Shown here: one piece after another, positions 38,399 to 47,632 of the stretch
Layout: every line of letters starts with the position of its first letter
How positions within the stretch are numbered: position 1 is the first letter of the stretch
Source: JAIQFL01 sp035501495
Lineage (GTDB): Bacteria > Acidobacteriota > Terriglobia > Bryobacterales > Bryobacteraceae
DNA length: 64,000 bases
Assembly: GCA_035501495.1 (NCBI GenBank)
Contig: DATJWB010000013.1
Span: 1 to 64,000, forward strand
Direction: 5' to 3'
Notes under the pieces: model-generated
The model's input: only the letters and a program-made list of their open reading frames with translations
Database searches by the model: none
What the model was told of the DNA's origin: nothing
Program-made: the position numbers and the translations under genes

Positions 38399-38562
38399 TG
38401 GATCGCTCCGAGGAGGCGCAGCTTGTCCTCCACAACGTCGCGCGTGAACGGCTTCATGATGTATTCGTTCGTGCCGGCTTCGATGGCCGCGCCGACCTGC
38501 TCGATTTCCGTCTCGGTAGTCACCATCATGAGCCGCCCGCCTTTCCACGCCTGATCATCCAT
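38395..38562 (-). pseudogene. cheY: cheY C-terminal fragment
   Basis: Only the last 55 codons of a CheY-type response regulator remain: MDDQAWKGGRLMMVTTETEI, EQVGAAIEAGTNEYIMKPFT, RDVVEDKLRLLGAIQ. These cover strand 4 onward with the conserved T and K (TTE and MKPF). The first 75 or so residues with the phosphorylated Asp are absent, and upstream sequence is noise. The stop overlaps the cheB start by 4 bases, so this was the first gene of the operon before the truncation. Confidence 0.75.
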
Positions 38563-38647
38563 CTCGCAGTCCAGTGTTCTCGTAACGCCGTTCAGCCATG
38601 CTGACCGTCAAGCATTCATATCGGCGTCTCCGCGCGAGTTCTGTAGT

Positions 38648-41600
38648 ATGGTTGGCCGAAAGAGTACAAATCTCCGCAGCGGCTGGCACACGGATTGCAA
38701 AATACGGAATGCGAAGAGCACTGGTGCTGTGGGAATCAGCGTGCAATTGGAGATGACACCTCAGAAGGTACCTGCGACTGCCGAACAAGTCTCCCGGCCT
38801 GTCGGCGAGATGGAAGAACGGGTCTACGCGTACGATTGGAGCAGGACGCCAATCGGCGCGCATGAAACCTGGTCCCCGGCGCTCCGAACCGTAGTTCGCG
38901 TGCTGCTCGCCAGCCGTTTTCCACAACTCCTCTGGTGGGGCCCGGAATATGTTTCCATCTATAACGATGCCTATCGTCCGATTCTGGGCGGCAAACATCC
39001 TTGGGGTTTGGGACAACCGGTCCGCCAATGCTGGTCGGAGATCTGGAGCGTTCTGAAGCCGCTGATCGACACACCTTTCCGGGGCGGCCCCGCGACCTGG
39101 ATGGATGACCTCGAGCTCGAAATACGGCGGTCTGGTTTCACGGAGGAGACTCATTTCACAGTTGCCTACAGCCCGGTCCCCGACGACAGCGCCCCCGGTG
39201 GCATCGGCGGTGTGCTGGCTACTGTGCATGAAATTACAGAGAAAGTGGTCGGCGAGCGGCGGACCATTGTTCTGCGGGAATTGGGGACACGCGTGGCCGA
39301 AGCCAAGACGGCTGAAGAGGCCTGTAGAGTGGCTGCCGCCAGCTTAGCTCGTCACTCCAAGGATGTACCATTTGCTCTCTTCTACGTTATGGACCTGGAC
39401 GGCCGGCAGGCGCACCTGGCGGCCTCATCGGGTTTCCACGGTGAGGACCGGGGTCCATCCGTCATCCATCTCGAGGCCGACCCCGGGGACACGCCCGTTT
39501 GGCCTCTGGCAGCCGCTCGCCAAACCGGACGGATGCAATTGGTGGAGAACCCGTCGCCGATCTTGAGAGCAATTCCCCACGGACCGTGGGCCGATCCGAC
39601 GTCTGCCGCTGCGGTCGTACCCATCCGGTCCTCGGCAGCCCATCGGTTCTCGGGATATCTGGTGGCGGGTCTGAGTTCCCGCCTGAAGTTCGACGAATCC
39701 TACCGGAGCTTTTTGGAACTGGCCACTTCCCAGGTCGCCAGTGCGGTCGCCAACGCCAGGGCATACGAGGAGGAACGGCGGCGCACCGAAGTGCTGGCCG
39801 GGATTGACCGTGCAAAAACTGCCTTCTTTTCCAACGTGAGCCACGAATTCCGGACGCCCCTGACGCTCATACTCGGACCCCTCGAAGCGATCCTGGCGAA
39901 GAACGATCCAGGGCCGGAAGACCGCGGACAGATCGTGATGGCGCATCGCAACGGCATGCGCCTGATGAAGCTCGTGAACTCGCTGCTCGATTTCGCCCGC
40001 CTCGAAGCGGGACGCGCGAAAGCGGAGTTCGTGCCGGTGGACCTGCCGGCGCTTACCTGCGACATTGCCTCGAGCTTCCGCTCAGTCCTGGAGGCCGCCG
40101 GACTGGCGTTAGTGGTTGACTGTCCCGCTCTGCCGCAGCCGGTTTACGTAGACCGCGAGATGTGGGAGAAGATTGTTCTGAACCTCCTGTCGAACGCGTT
40201 CAAGTTCACCTTCGTGGGACGGATCACGGTGCGCCTGAGGGCTTCGGGCGATCAGGCAAGTCTTTCGGTCGAAGACACGGGCACCGGAATCCCGGAAAAG
40301 GAACTTCCCCATATCTTCGAACGGTTTCACCGGGTAGAAGCCGCCAGGGGGCGAATCTACGAAGGTTCCGGGATCGGCCTCGCGCTTGTTCAGGAGATGG
40401 TGAAACTGCATGGAGGAACCATCACGGCGGAGAGCCGTCCGGGGTATGGCACGGTCGTTTCCGTGGCCGTCCCCTTGGGGTGCGGTCATCTTCCCGACGA
40501 GCAGGTCTCCACAAGCGCACTTCCAGACAATACGACTGTCCGCAGGGAGGCATTCGCCGGCGAAGCGCTCTCCTGGCTGGCACATCCTTCGGACGATTCC
40601 GGGCGTCCACGGGCCGGAGAGTCGTCGGCCGCGCACCCGCGCGTACTCCTGGCGGACGACAACGCGGATATGCGGGACCACATCTCGCGGATCCTCGGCA
40701 ATGGATACGAGGTAACCGCGGTCGGGGATGGCATGGCAGCGCTTCAGGCGGCACAAGAAAAAGTGCCGGACATCGTTCTTGCCGATGTGATGATGCCCGT
40801 TCTCGACGGCTTTGGACTTCTCCGGGAGGTGCGTGCCGACCCGCGCTTGCGGGAAGTGCCGGTGCTGCTGGTCTCTGCCCGCGCCGGTGAAGAGGCGCGC
40901 ACCGAGGGCATCGAAGCGGGCGCTGACGATTACATCGTCAAGCCCTTTAGCGCAAGGGAACTGGTGGCGCGCGTTGAGGGCACCTTGAACCTGCAGCGCG
41001 TACGGCGCGAAAGCGTTCAGGAGATCGCGCGCTCGGAGGCGCGCTTCCGCGCTTTCGTCACGGCCACATCGGATGTCATTTACCGGATGAGTTCCGACTG
41101 GCGAGAAATGCGCCTGCTGCACGGCAAGGATTTCATCGCCGATACGGAACGCCCCAGCCGCACGTGGCTGGAGGAATACATTCACCCGGACGATCGCGCC
41201 CAAGTCCTTTCGGCAATCCGGGCGGCGATTCGGGACAAGACGGTTTTCCAGTTGGAGCACCAGGTTATCCGGGTGGACGGCTCGCGCGGCTGGACCTTCT
41301 CTCGCGCCGTTCCGCTGCTGAACGAGCACGGCGAAATCGTCGAATGGTTCGGCGCGGCGCGCGACATCACCGCCCAAAAGGCGGCGGAACAGGAGATTCG
41401 CGATGCCGCCGAACGCCTGCGCTTCATGGCGGAGTCCATGCCGCAGAAAATCTTTACAGCCGCGGCTGCCGGCGAGGTCACATACTTCAACCGCCAGTGG
41501 ATGGATTTCACCGGGTTGTCGTTCGAACAGATTCGCGGCTGGGGATGGACCCAGTTCATCCATCCCGATGACGTGAAGGAGAACGTACGGGTGTGGCGTG

Positions 41601-42508
41601 CTGCCCTGGCTTCGGGTGAACCTTTCCAGTTCACGCACCGCTTCCGCAGGGCGGACGGCGAGTACCGGTGGCATCTGAGCCGCGCCTTGCCGATGCGAGG
41701 CGCCGACGGAAAAATCACCATGTGGATCGGCTCCAGCACCGAGATCCACGATCAGAAGCGGATCGAAGAGGAACTTCGCCGCGCCAACCAGGACCTGGAA
41801 CAGTTTGCCTATTCCGCGAGCCACGATCTTCAAGAGCCTCTCCGCGGCATCAAGATCTTCAGCGAACTGCTCGAAGGGCGCTACCGGTCGAAGCTGGAGG
41901 GCCGGGCGGTGGAATTCCTCGACAATGTACGGCAGAGCGCGCTTCGTATGGAACAACTGCTGCAAGACCTGCTGACTTACACTCAGGTTGCCAAATTCGA
42001 GCCGCCCAGCAAGCTGGCCAGCGCACAAGAGGCTCTTCAGGCGGCCCTGGTGAGCCTGTCCAGCGCCATATCGGAGGCTGGAGCGAAGGTCGAGGCGGAC
42101 TCCCTGCCGTTCCTGCCCGTTAACCCGGCGCATCTCCAGCAACTGTTTCAGAACCTCGTCGGCAACGCGGTCAAATACAGGCGGCGCGGGGTTCCGATCG
42201 AAGCCCGTGTTACGGCCCGCCGTCAAGGGGACGAGTGGCTCCTGGCGGTCCGTGATAACGGGATTGGCATTGAGCCCGAGTATAAGGAGACGATCTTTGG
42301 CTTATTCAAGCGATTGCACTCCGCAGACCAGTATTCCGGCACCGGTATGGGTTTGGCGATCTGTCAGCGGATTGTCGAACGCTATCATGGCCGCATCTGG
42401 GTCGAATCGGAGCCCGGCAAGGGATCAACCTTCTTCTTCACCCTCCCCGCCGGACCCACCGCTTCCCATGCGGGCGCGGATTCTGGTAGTGGAGGACAGC
42501 AAGAGTGA
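38648..42508 (+). CDS. Hybrid sensor kinase with two histidine-kinase modules
   Basis: 1286 residues, no signal peptide. In order: an N-terminal PAS-like sensor (about 50-195, VRVLLASRFPQLLWWGPEYV), a GAF domain (about 205-370), HisKA with SHEFRTPLTLILGPLEAI (His near 400), an ATPase domain (NLLSNAFKFTF, DTGTGIPEKELPHIFERFHR), a receiver (RVLLADDNADMRDH, phospho-Asp near 713 in VLADVMMPVLDG), two PAS domains (about 795-1045), then a second kinase module beginning SASHDLQEPLRGIKIFSELL (about 1058) with its own ATPase (NAVKYRR, DNGIGIEPEYK, GTGMGLAICQRI). The start is uncertain; a later ATG at 38753 is an alternative. The next gene overlaps its 3' end by 41 bases. Confidence 0.88.
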   Translation: MVGRKSTNLRSGWHTDCKIRNAKSTGAVGISVQLEMTPQKVPATAEQVSRPVGEMEERVYAYDWSRTPIGAHETWSPALRTVVRVLLASRFPQLLWWGPEYVSIYNDAYRPILGGKHPWGLGQPVRQCWSEIWSVLKPLIDTPFRGGPATWMDDLELEIRRSGFTEETHFTVAYSPVPDDSAPGGIGGVLATVHEITEKVVGERRTIVLRELGTRVAEAKTAEEACRVAAASLARHSKDVPFALFYVMDLDGRQAHLAASSGFHGEDRGPSVIHLEADPGDTPVWPLAAARQTGRMQLVENPSPILRAIPHGPWADPTSAAAVVPIRSSAAHRFSGYLVAGLSSRLKFDESYRSFLELATSQVASAVANARAYEEERRRTEVLAGIDRAKTAFFSNVSHEFRTPLTLILGPLEAILAKNDPGPEDRGQIVMAHRNGMRLMKLVNSLLDFARLEAGRAKAEFVPVDLPALTCDIASSFRSVLEAAGLALVVDCPALPQPVYVDREMWEKIVLNLLSNAFKFTFVGRITVRLRASGDQASLSVEDTGTGIPEKELPHIFERFHRVEAARGRIYEGSGIGLALVQEMVKLHGGTITAESRPGYGTVVSVAVPLGCGHLPDEQVSTSALPDNTTVRREAFAGEALSWLAHPSDDSGRPRAGESSAAHPRVLLADDNADMRDHISRILGNGYEVTAVGDGMAALQAAQEKVPDIVLADVMMPVLDGFGLLREVRADPRLREVPVLLVSARAGEEARTEGIEAGADDYIVKPFSARELVARVEGTLNLQRVRRESVQEIARSEARFRAFVTATSDVIYRMSSDWREMRLLHGKDFIADTERPSRTWLEEYIHPDDRAQVLSAIRAAIRDKTVFQLEHQVIRVDGSRGWTFSRAVPLLNEHGEIVEWFGAARDITAQKAAEQEIRDAAERLRFMAESMPQKIFTAAAAGEVTYFNRQWMDFTGLSFEQIRGWGWTQFIHPDDVKENVRVWRAALASGEPFQFTHRFRRADGEYRWHLSRALPMRGADGKITMWIGSSTEIHDQKRIEEELRRANQDLEQFAYSASHDLQEPLRGIKIFSELLEGRYRSKLEGRAVEFLDNVRQSALRMEQLLQDLLTYTQVAKFEPPSKLASAQEALQAALVSLSSAISEAGAKVEADSLPFLPVNPAHLQQLFQNLVGNAVKYRRRGVPIEARVTARRQGDEWLLAVRDNGIGIEPEYKETIFGLFKRLHSADQYSGTGMGLAICQRIVERYHGRIWVESEPGKGSTFFFTLPAGPTASHAGADSGSGGQQE

Positions 42509-42881
42509 TTTGTTCCTGATCCGTGAAGCGCTGGAGACGGCTCAGATCGATGCCGAGGTCCACGTGGTGCAGGACGGCCATGCCGCCATGCTCTTTATCG
42601 ATGAAGCGGAACAGGACTCGGCCGCCCCGCGCCTGGATCTGGTGCTTTTGGATTTGAACCTTCCGAAGAAAAGCGGGAGCGAGGTTCTGCAACACTTGCG
42701 TAAGAGTGGCAGGCTTCACGATGCGCCGGTGCTGGTGGTATCTACCGCCGAGATGGTCAAAGAGCGCTCCGCCCTTACGGAACTCGCAATCTCCGGATAT
42801 TTCAGGAAGCCGTCCGAGTATACCGAGTTCATGAAGCTCGGAATGATGGTCAAGGGGGTTCTTCAGCGGGGCTGCGTTTGA
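42468..42881 (+). CDS. Single-domain response regulator (Rcp1-like)
   Basis: 137 residues, one receiver domain: ILVVEDSKSDLFLIREALET, phospho-Asp 62 in LVLLDLNLPKKSGSEVLQHL, the T/S in VVSTAEMVKER, and the Lys in YFRKPSEYTEF. It is of the small phytochrome-partner type that often accompanies kinases with the SASHDLQEPLR motif, here the second module of the upstream kinase. The ATG overlaps the kinase reading frame by 41 bases, so the two are coupled. No output domain exists, so it probably acts through protein contacts. Confidence 0.88.
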   Translation: MRARILVVEDSKSDLFLIREALETAQIDAEVHVVQDGHAAMLFIDEAEQDSAAPRLDLVLLDLNLPKKSGSEVLQHLRKSGRLHDAPVLVVSTAEMVKERSALTELAISGYFRKPSEYTEFMKLGMMVKGVLQRGCV

Positions 42882-42919
42882 GGTCTCAAACTCCGCCACG
42901 GCCGTCAGACGGCGGTAAA

Positions 42920-43057
42920 ATGGAATCGGGTATGGACAAGGGACGGCATCCGAAGGTCGTCCGAACGTGGATGACCGGTAAACTCAGGAAAGCGGTATCA
43001 GCTTTGTGGCGCAAGCCTCAGGTGCCCCACAAGCCAGAGCCTCACAACAAGACCTAG
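42920..43057 (+). CDS. Possible small basic protein (45 residues)
   Basis: A 45-codon frame from ATG 42920 (MESGMDKGRHPKVVRTWMTG, KLRKAVSALWRKPQVPHKPE, PHNKT) fills the gap between the response regulator and the ferredoxin-methyltransferase fusion. It is very basic and has no family match I recognise. No good ribosome site is visible, so it may be chance. Confidence 0.22.
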   Translation: MESGMDKGRHPKVVRTWMTGKLRKAVSALWRKPQVPHKPEPHNKT

Positions 43058-43120
43058 TGCGGTTCTTCTCAACATCAGTCCAAGAAGTCTGATACTCTGA
43101 AATCCAGAAAGGCGTCGTTC

Positions 43121-44482
43121 ATGGAGCCATTCCGCTTTCACGTATTCGTGTGCGACCAACAGAAACCCGAAGGTCTGCCCTGCTGTTCCGCCCGTGGCTC
43201 CGGCCGGGTGATCGATGCTTTGCGGCGCGAAATCGTGGCGCGGAAATTGGATGACGAAGTGCAAATCACCACCTGCGGCTCGCTGGGACTCTGCGAGCAC
43301 GGGCCGAACCTGGTGGTCTATCCCGAAGGCACCTGGTATTCGGGAGTAACTCCGGAGGACGTGGCCGAAATCGTCGAGTCGCATTTCCAGAAGCACGTGC
43401 CGGTGGAGCGTCTGACGAGGACAAACACCTCCGATTTGAAGGCGGAGATCGTGACCAACCGCGACAGAATGCGCCAGGCACTTCGCGCACGAGACGCCGC
43501 GGGGATGCTCCCCGATGACCTGAACGACCGGATTCGCGGATTTCAGGAGAGCCGTGTCGTCCTGACGGCGCTCGAACTCGACGTCTTTACGGCCGTTGGC
43601 GAGGGCGCCGGCGCCGAGGCCGTGGCAAACAGGGTCGGAGCCAACCCGCGCGCCACGGAATTGCTGTTGAACGCCTTGACCGCCATGGGCCTCCTGGCGA
43701 AGAGCGAGGGCGTGTTTCGAAACGGCCCGGCGGCCCGGCGCTATTTCTGTGCGGCATCGCCGGACAACGCCCGCCCCGGCCTGCTGCACACGGCCCATCT
43801 GTGGTCTCGATGGTCGAACCTGACGGATAGTGTCCGTGCGGGCACTGCGGTGGCGTATGAGGGAATCGCCGACCGCGGCGAGGATTGGACGCAAGCATTC
43901 ATCGCCGCCATGCACCGGAATGCCAGCGAGCGAGCGCCCCTTGTGGTACGGGCTGTCGATGCGGCGGGAGTGCGGCGGATGTTGGACGTCGGCGGAGGTT
44001 CGGGAGCATATTCGATCGCGTTTGCCAAAACCCATCCCGGATTGCTCTCCGATATCCTGGATCTCGCGACGGTGGGGCCGATTGCGCAGAAGCACATCCA
44101 GGAGGCGGGGGTCGCGGATCGCGTCTCCGTCCGCGCGGGCGATCTGCGCGTCGACTCTCTGGGGCAGAACTACGACCTCGTGTTTCTTTCGGCAATCTGC
44201 CACATGCTCAGCGCCGGGGAGAATGGGGATCTGCTCCGAAGATGCCGCGACGCATTGGCCCCGGGCGGGAGGATCGTGATTCAGGATTTCATCCTCGAAC
44301 CGGACAAGACATCGCCGAAATTCGGCGCGCTGTTCGCACTGAACATGCTGGTGGGCACCGCCGGCGGGAGCAGTTACAGCGCGGTGGAATACGCCGAGTG
44401 GCTGAAGGGCGCGGCTTTCGCGGACGTGCGGCATGTACGCCTGCCGGGTCCGACGGGCCTGATGATCGCGACACGGTGCTGA
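43121..44482 (+). CDS. [2Fe-2S] ferredoxin fused to O-methyltransferase
   Basis: 453 residues. Residues 1-95 are a thioredoxin-like [2Fe-2S] ferredoxin: FRFHVFVCDQQKPEG (C11), LPCCSARGSG (C21/C22), TTCGSLGLCEHGPNLVVYPE (C52 and C58) and WYSGVTPEDVAEIVESHF. Residues about 125-453 are a dimeric plant-type O-methyltransferase: a winged-helix dimerisation part (FQESRVVLTALELDVFTAVG, ATELLLNALTAMGLLAKSEG) and the SAM fold (RRMLDVGGGSGAYSIAFAKT, YDLVFLSAICHMLSAGENGD, LAPGGRIVIQDFIL). The two domains are rarely seen in one chain; redox control of methyl transfer is speculation. The gene stands alone, convergent with the ADOP gene. Confidence 0.88.
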   Translation: MEPFRFHVFVCDQQKPEGLPCCSARGSGRVIDALRREIVARKLDDEVQITTCGSLGLCEHGPNLVVYPEGTWYSGVTPEDVAEIVESHFQKHVPVERLTRTNTSDLKAEIVTNRDRMRQALRARDAAGMLPDDLNDRIRGFQESRVVLTALELDVFTAVGEGAGAEAVANRVGANPRATELLLNALTAMGLLAKSEGVFRNGPAARRYFCAASPDNARPGLLHTAHLWSRWSNLTDSVRAGTAVAYEGIADRGEDWTQAFIAAMHRNASERAPLVVRAVDAAGVRRMLDVGGGSGAYSIAFAKTHPGLLSDILDLATVGPIAQKHIQEAGVADRVSVRAGDLRVDSLGQNYDLVFLSAICHMLSAGENGDLLRRCRDALAPGGRIVIQDFILEPDKTSPKFGALFALNMLVGTAGGSSYSAVEYAEWLKGAAFADVRHVRLPGPTGLMIATRC

Positions 44483-44511
44483 CCCCGCGCGCCAGGTTCA
44501 AGCCTGCCCCG

Positions 44512-47202
44512 CTACTCCTGCCGGAGCGCCACCAACGGGTCCACGCGAGTCGCGCGGCGCGCGGGAATATAGCATGCCAGCGCCGCGAATCCGCCCAGGA
44601 CAATGGCTGCCGCGGCAAACGAGAGCGGATCGAGGGGCCGGACTTCGAAGAGCAACTTGCTCATGAGCCGCGTGAGACCGGCGGCCGCGAGCGATCCGGC
44701 CGCGATTCCCGCTCCCGTAAGGACAGAGCCATGCCGGAACACCATCCGCAGCGCGGCTCCCGGCGACGCGCCTAAGGCCATTCGCAGGCCGATCTCCTGG
44801 GTCCGCTGTGTCACCGCCTGCGACACCGTTCCATAGATTCCGACGCCCGCCAGCAGGAGTGCCGCCGTCGCAAAACCCGTGAGCAGCAGCATGACGAAGC
44901 GCCTTTGGGCGGCCGATCGGTCCACGAGGTCTTGCATCTGGAAAACGTTGTACGCCGGAACGCCGGCGCTCACCGACCGCACTCTCGCGCTCAGCATACC
45001 GATCACTGGAGCGGGATCGGAAGCCGTGCGGATCACCAGGATCGGGTTTCCCAACGGGTTAAGCGCATAAGGACGGTAGACTTCGGGGCGCGGGCCGGTG
45101 TCGAGACCTACGTGCCGCACATCGCCGACGACACCCAAAACCGTAATCCAGGGAGCACGCTCCGGAGGCGTACCGAGTTTCACGCGTTTGCCGACGGGGT
45201 CCTCGCCGGGCCAGAACTTACGGGCTGCGGTCTCGTTGATCAGGATTGCGGCGGCCGGGTTGGCATCATCGTGCTCGTCAAACAGGCGTCCGGCGCGCAG
45301 AGGAATGCCCATGGTCGCGAAGTAGTCTGGAGTGGCGACGCGGTACTCGACGTCGTACCCGGGCTCTCCCGGGAGGTACTTACCCTCGACGAACAGCCAG
45401 ACGCCGAGATTCGATCCGAGCAATGGAAGACGGCTCACCGCGCCGACGCTCTGAACGCCGGGCACTTCGGCGAGCGAGTCCCGCATGGTCCGCAGGAGCG
45501 CGGTGCGCCGTTCGGGAGTCTGCGCGCCTGGGGGTATCATCGTCGTAATGGTGACGAGGTTGGCGGGGCGGAAGCCGGGATCGACATTCAGGAGGCGCTC
45601 GAAGCTGCGAATCAGCAAACCCGCGCCCACCATCAGCACCAGCGCTGCTGCCACCTGCACCACCACCAGCACAGAGCGGAGCCGATGGTGCCCGGCCGTC
45701 AGGCCTCTGCCCGATGCCCGCAGGGCGGACTCGATATCGGCCCGCACCATCCGCCATGCCGGCGGCAAGCCTGCCAGCAGCGTGGACAGCAAGACCGCCA
45801 GCGATGTGAAGAGCAGCGCCCGGCCATCGAGCGCCACCTCTGCGCCATGTACCAGTGTCGCCGGAGCGGTACGAAGGAGCAATCGCAGAGCACCGTAAGC
45901 TACGCCGAGTCCCGTAATCCCGCCTGCGACCGCGAGGACGAAACCTTCGGTCAGTAGTTGGCGCAGCAGTTGAAAGCGCGAGGCTCCCATGGCGGTTCGA
46001 ATGGAGATCTCACGAAGCCTCGCGGACGCCCGGGCCAACAATAGATTCGCCACATTGGCGCAGGCCATCAGGAGCACGAAGCCCACGGTCGAGAGCAGCA
46101 GCATCATCGCCCCGCGGAAGCGTCCAGTCACCTGCACGCTCAGGGGCTGAGCGCTGTAGACGAATCCGCGATTGGTGTCCGGGTATCGCTCCGCAAGGCG
46201 CGTCCCAATTCGCCGGATTTCCTCCTCGCTTTGCTCCAGCGAGACGCCCGGCTTCATCCGGCCGGCCACCTTGAGAAAGCGCAGGCCGCGCACGGAGCCT
46301 GCGAGCGGGTTCGCGGACAAGGGGAACCAGGCGTCGATCTCCGATGCCGTACCGGCCAGCGGCTCGCCCGCATAGCGGAAGCCGGCTGGCAGCACACCGA
46401 TCACGTTGTAGACGCCCCCGTCCAGGCTGACGCTGGTGCCCAAAACATTGCGGTCGCCGCCGAAGCGGCGCTGCCACAGCGAGTGCGACAATATCACCAC
46501 ATTGGAGGGGCGCGCCCGCCGATCCTCCTCGGGCAGAAACGTGCGTCCGATCTCGGCGCTCACCCCCAGCATGGGGAACAGATCGGCCGAGACGTACAGT
46601 GTCTCGAGGCGTTCGGCGTCTCCGCGGCCGGTCAGGATCACGCTCCAGACTGGCGAGAGCGCAGCCATCGTAGCGAACGTGGACGACTGGTCGCGGATAT
46701 CGAAGAAATCGAGGGCCGACGTCCAGGCTTCGATTTCCGGTTGCTGCGCCTTGCGGGTCTCGATGGCTGCCAGGCGGGACGGCTGCGGGTAGGGCAAACT
46801 GCGGAGCGCTACGGCGTCCACCATCGTGAAGATGGCGGTATTGCCGCCGATGCCAAAAGCCAGGGTGGCTACCGCAATGGCTCCGAATCCCGGGTTGCGC
46901 GCAAAGAAGCGGGCCGCGTAATGAACGTCGCGGATGGCGTCCGAAAAGAGGCCGGGAGGGCTCCCACGGGGCGCTTCGGCGCCGCGCTCGGCGGCGTTGA
47001 TCTCGCGGGCCAGGGCCGCCCAATCGGCGATCTGGCCTTCGGCGCGGCTGGCTGCTTCCGCTTCGGAGACGCCGGCGGCCAGAGCCTCGCTGTAAGCCTG
47101 ATCGAGCTGCAGTGCCAACTCCTCGACGATGCCATTCTCGCGATGCGGCCCCACTGCGAGCGGCGGCAGATGACCGCGCACGTAATCGCGCCAGTCATGC
47201 AT
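44512..47202 (-). CDS. ADOP-type ABC permease (third copy)
   Basis: 896 residues. The N-terminal cytosolic helical extension (MHDWRDYVRGHLPPLAVGPH, EELALQLDQAYSEALAAGVS) is present, followed by two MacB-core plus FtsX modules. Signatures are VATLAFGIGGNTAIFTMVDA in the first helix, LLLSTVGFVLLMACANVANL and RLREISIRTAMGASRFQLLR in the middle, and LLAGVGIYGTVSQAVTQRTQ, EIGLRMALGASPG at the end. It overlaps the upstream PadR gene by 8 bases, so it belongs to a PadR-ADOP operon like the one at 16.2 kb. No ATPase is nearby. Substrate unknown. Confidence 0.92.
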   Translation of the reverse strand: MHDWRDYVRGHLPPLAVGPHRENGIVEELALQLDQAYSEALAAGVSEAEAASRAEGQIADWAALAREINAAERGAEAPRGSPPGLFSDAIRDVHYAARFFARNPGFGAIAVATLAFGIGGNTAIFTMVDAVALRSLPYPQPSRLAAIETRKAQQPEIEAWTSALDFFDIRDQSSTFATMAALSPVWSVILTGRGDAERLETLYVSADLFPMLGVSAEIGRTFLPEEDRRARPSNVVILSHSLWQRRFGGDRNVLGTSVSLDGGVYNVIGVLPAGFRYAGEPLAGTASEIDAWFPLSANPLAGSVRGLRFLKVAGRMKPGVSLEQSEEEIRRIGTRLAERYPDTNRGFVYSAQPLSVQVTGRFRGAMMLLLSTVGFVLLMACANVANLLLARASARLREISIRTAMGASRFQLLRQLLTEGFVLAVAGGITGLGVAYGALRLLLRTAPATLVHGAEVALDGRALLFTSLAVLLSTLLAGLPPAWRMVRADIESALRASGRGLTAGHHRLRSVLVVVQVAAALVLMVGAGLLIRSFERLLNVDPGFRPANLVTITTMIPPGAQTPERRTALLRTMRDSLAEVPGVQSVGAVSRLPLLGSNLGVWLFVEGKYLPGEPGYDVEYRVATPDYFATMGIPLRAGRLFDEHDDANPAAAILINETAARKFWPGEDPVGKRVKLGTPPERAPWITVLGVVGDVRHVGLDTGPRPEVYRPYALNPLGNPILVIRTASDPAPVIGMLSARVRSVSAGVPAYNVFQMQDLVDRSAAQRRFVMLLLTGFATAALLLAGVGIYGTVSQAVTQRTQEIGLRMALGASPGAALRMVFRHGSVLTGAGIAAGSLAAAGLTRLMSKLLFEVRPLDPLSFAAAAIVLGGFAALACYIPARRATRVDPLVALRQE

Positions 47203-47542
47203 GGCTGAACCCCGTGAGGTGGTTCAGGGCGGCGACAAACTCGCGCCAGGTGCGGCGATGGGCGGCCAGTGCGCGCCGGCCCGCGGGAGTCAGCCGATAA
47301 AACCGGCGGCGCCGCTCGCCGGCCTTCTCCACCCAGCGGCCCTCCACCAGCAGCTTCCGCTCCAGCCGGTAGAGCAGCGGATACAACGACGCCACATGAA
47401 ACTGGAGCTTGCTTTTCGATTGGGATTCGATCAGTTTTGCCAGTTCGTATCCGTGGCGGGAACGTGCTTCGAGCAGCGCGAGAACGATCATCTCCGCGCT
47501 GCCCTTTTGCAGGTCGCGGGCCGCAATATCAGTATTCCCCAT
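47195..47542 (-). CDS. PadR-family transcriptional regulator
   Basis: 115 residues. The winged helix contains LQKGSAEMIVLALLEARSRH, GYELAKLIESQS, FHVASLYPLLYRLERKLLVE and the wing GERRRRFYRLTPAGRRA. It is the first gene of the PadR-ADOP operon and overlaps the permease by 8 bases. A palindrome covers its start codon (47536-47551), which suggests self-repression. Compared with the PadR at 16214 it has a longer N-terminus; the two are paralogues and probably respond to different ligands. Confidence 0.92.
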   Translation of the reverse strand: MGNTDIAARDLQKGSAEMIVLALLEARSRHGYELAKLIESQSKSKLQFHVASLYPLLYRLERKLLVEGRWVEKAGERRRRFYRLTPAGRRALAAHRRTWREFVAALNHLTGFSHA

Positions 47543-47551
47543 ATCTGGGGA
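47536..47551. promoter_or_regulatory. Palindromic operator candidate at second padR start
   Basis: TCCCCATATCTGGGGA is an inverted repeat (TCCCCA/TGGGGA around a 4-base centre) covering the start codon on the minus strand. A second, looser repeat TATAC...GTATA lies at 47553-47573 just upstream of the gene. Both resemble PadR-type operators in being close to the start; neither has been tested. Confidence 0.45.
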
Positions 47552-47632
47552 TTATACATATGGCGCACGTATATATCAAATAGAGAGGAAGGGTGATGGC
47601 GCAAGAACCAACGCTTGCGCCACCGATTCAAC

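Noticed and set aside
40109..42226. 705-codon minus-strand frame opposite the hybrid kinase
   Set aside because: The plus-strand kinase shows ordered domains and motifs; the opposite frame shows none.
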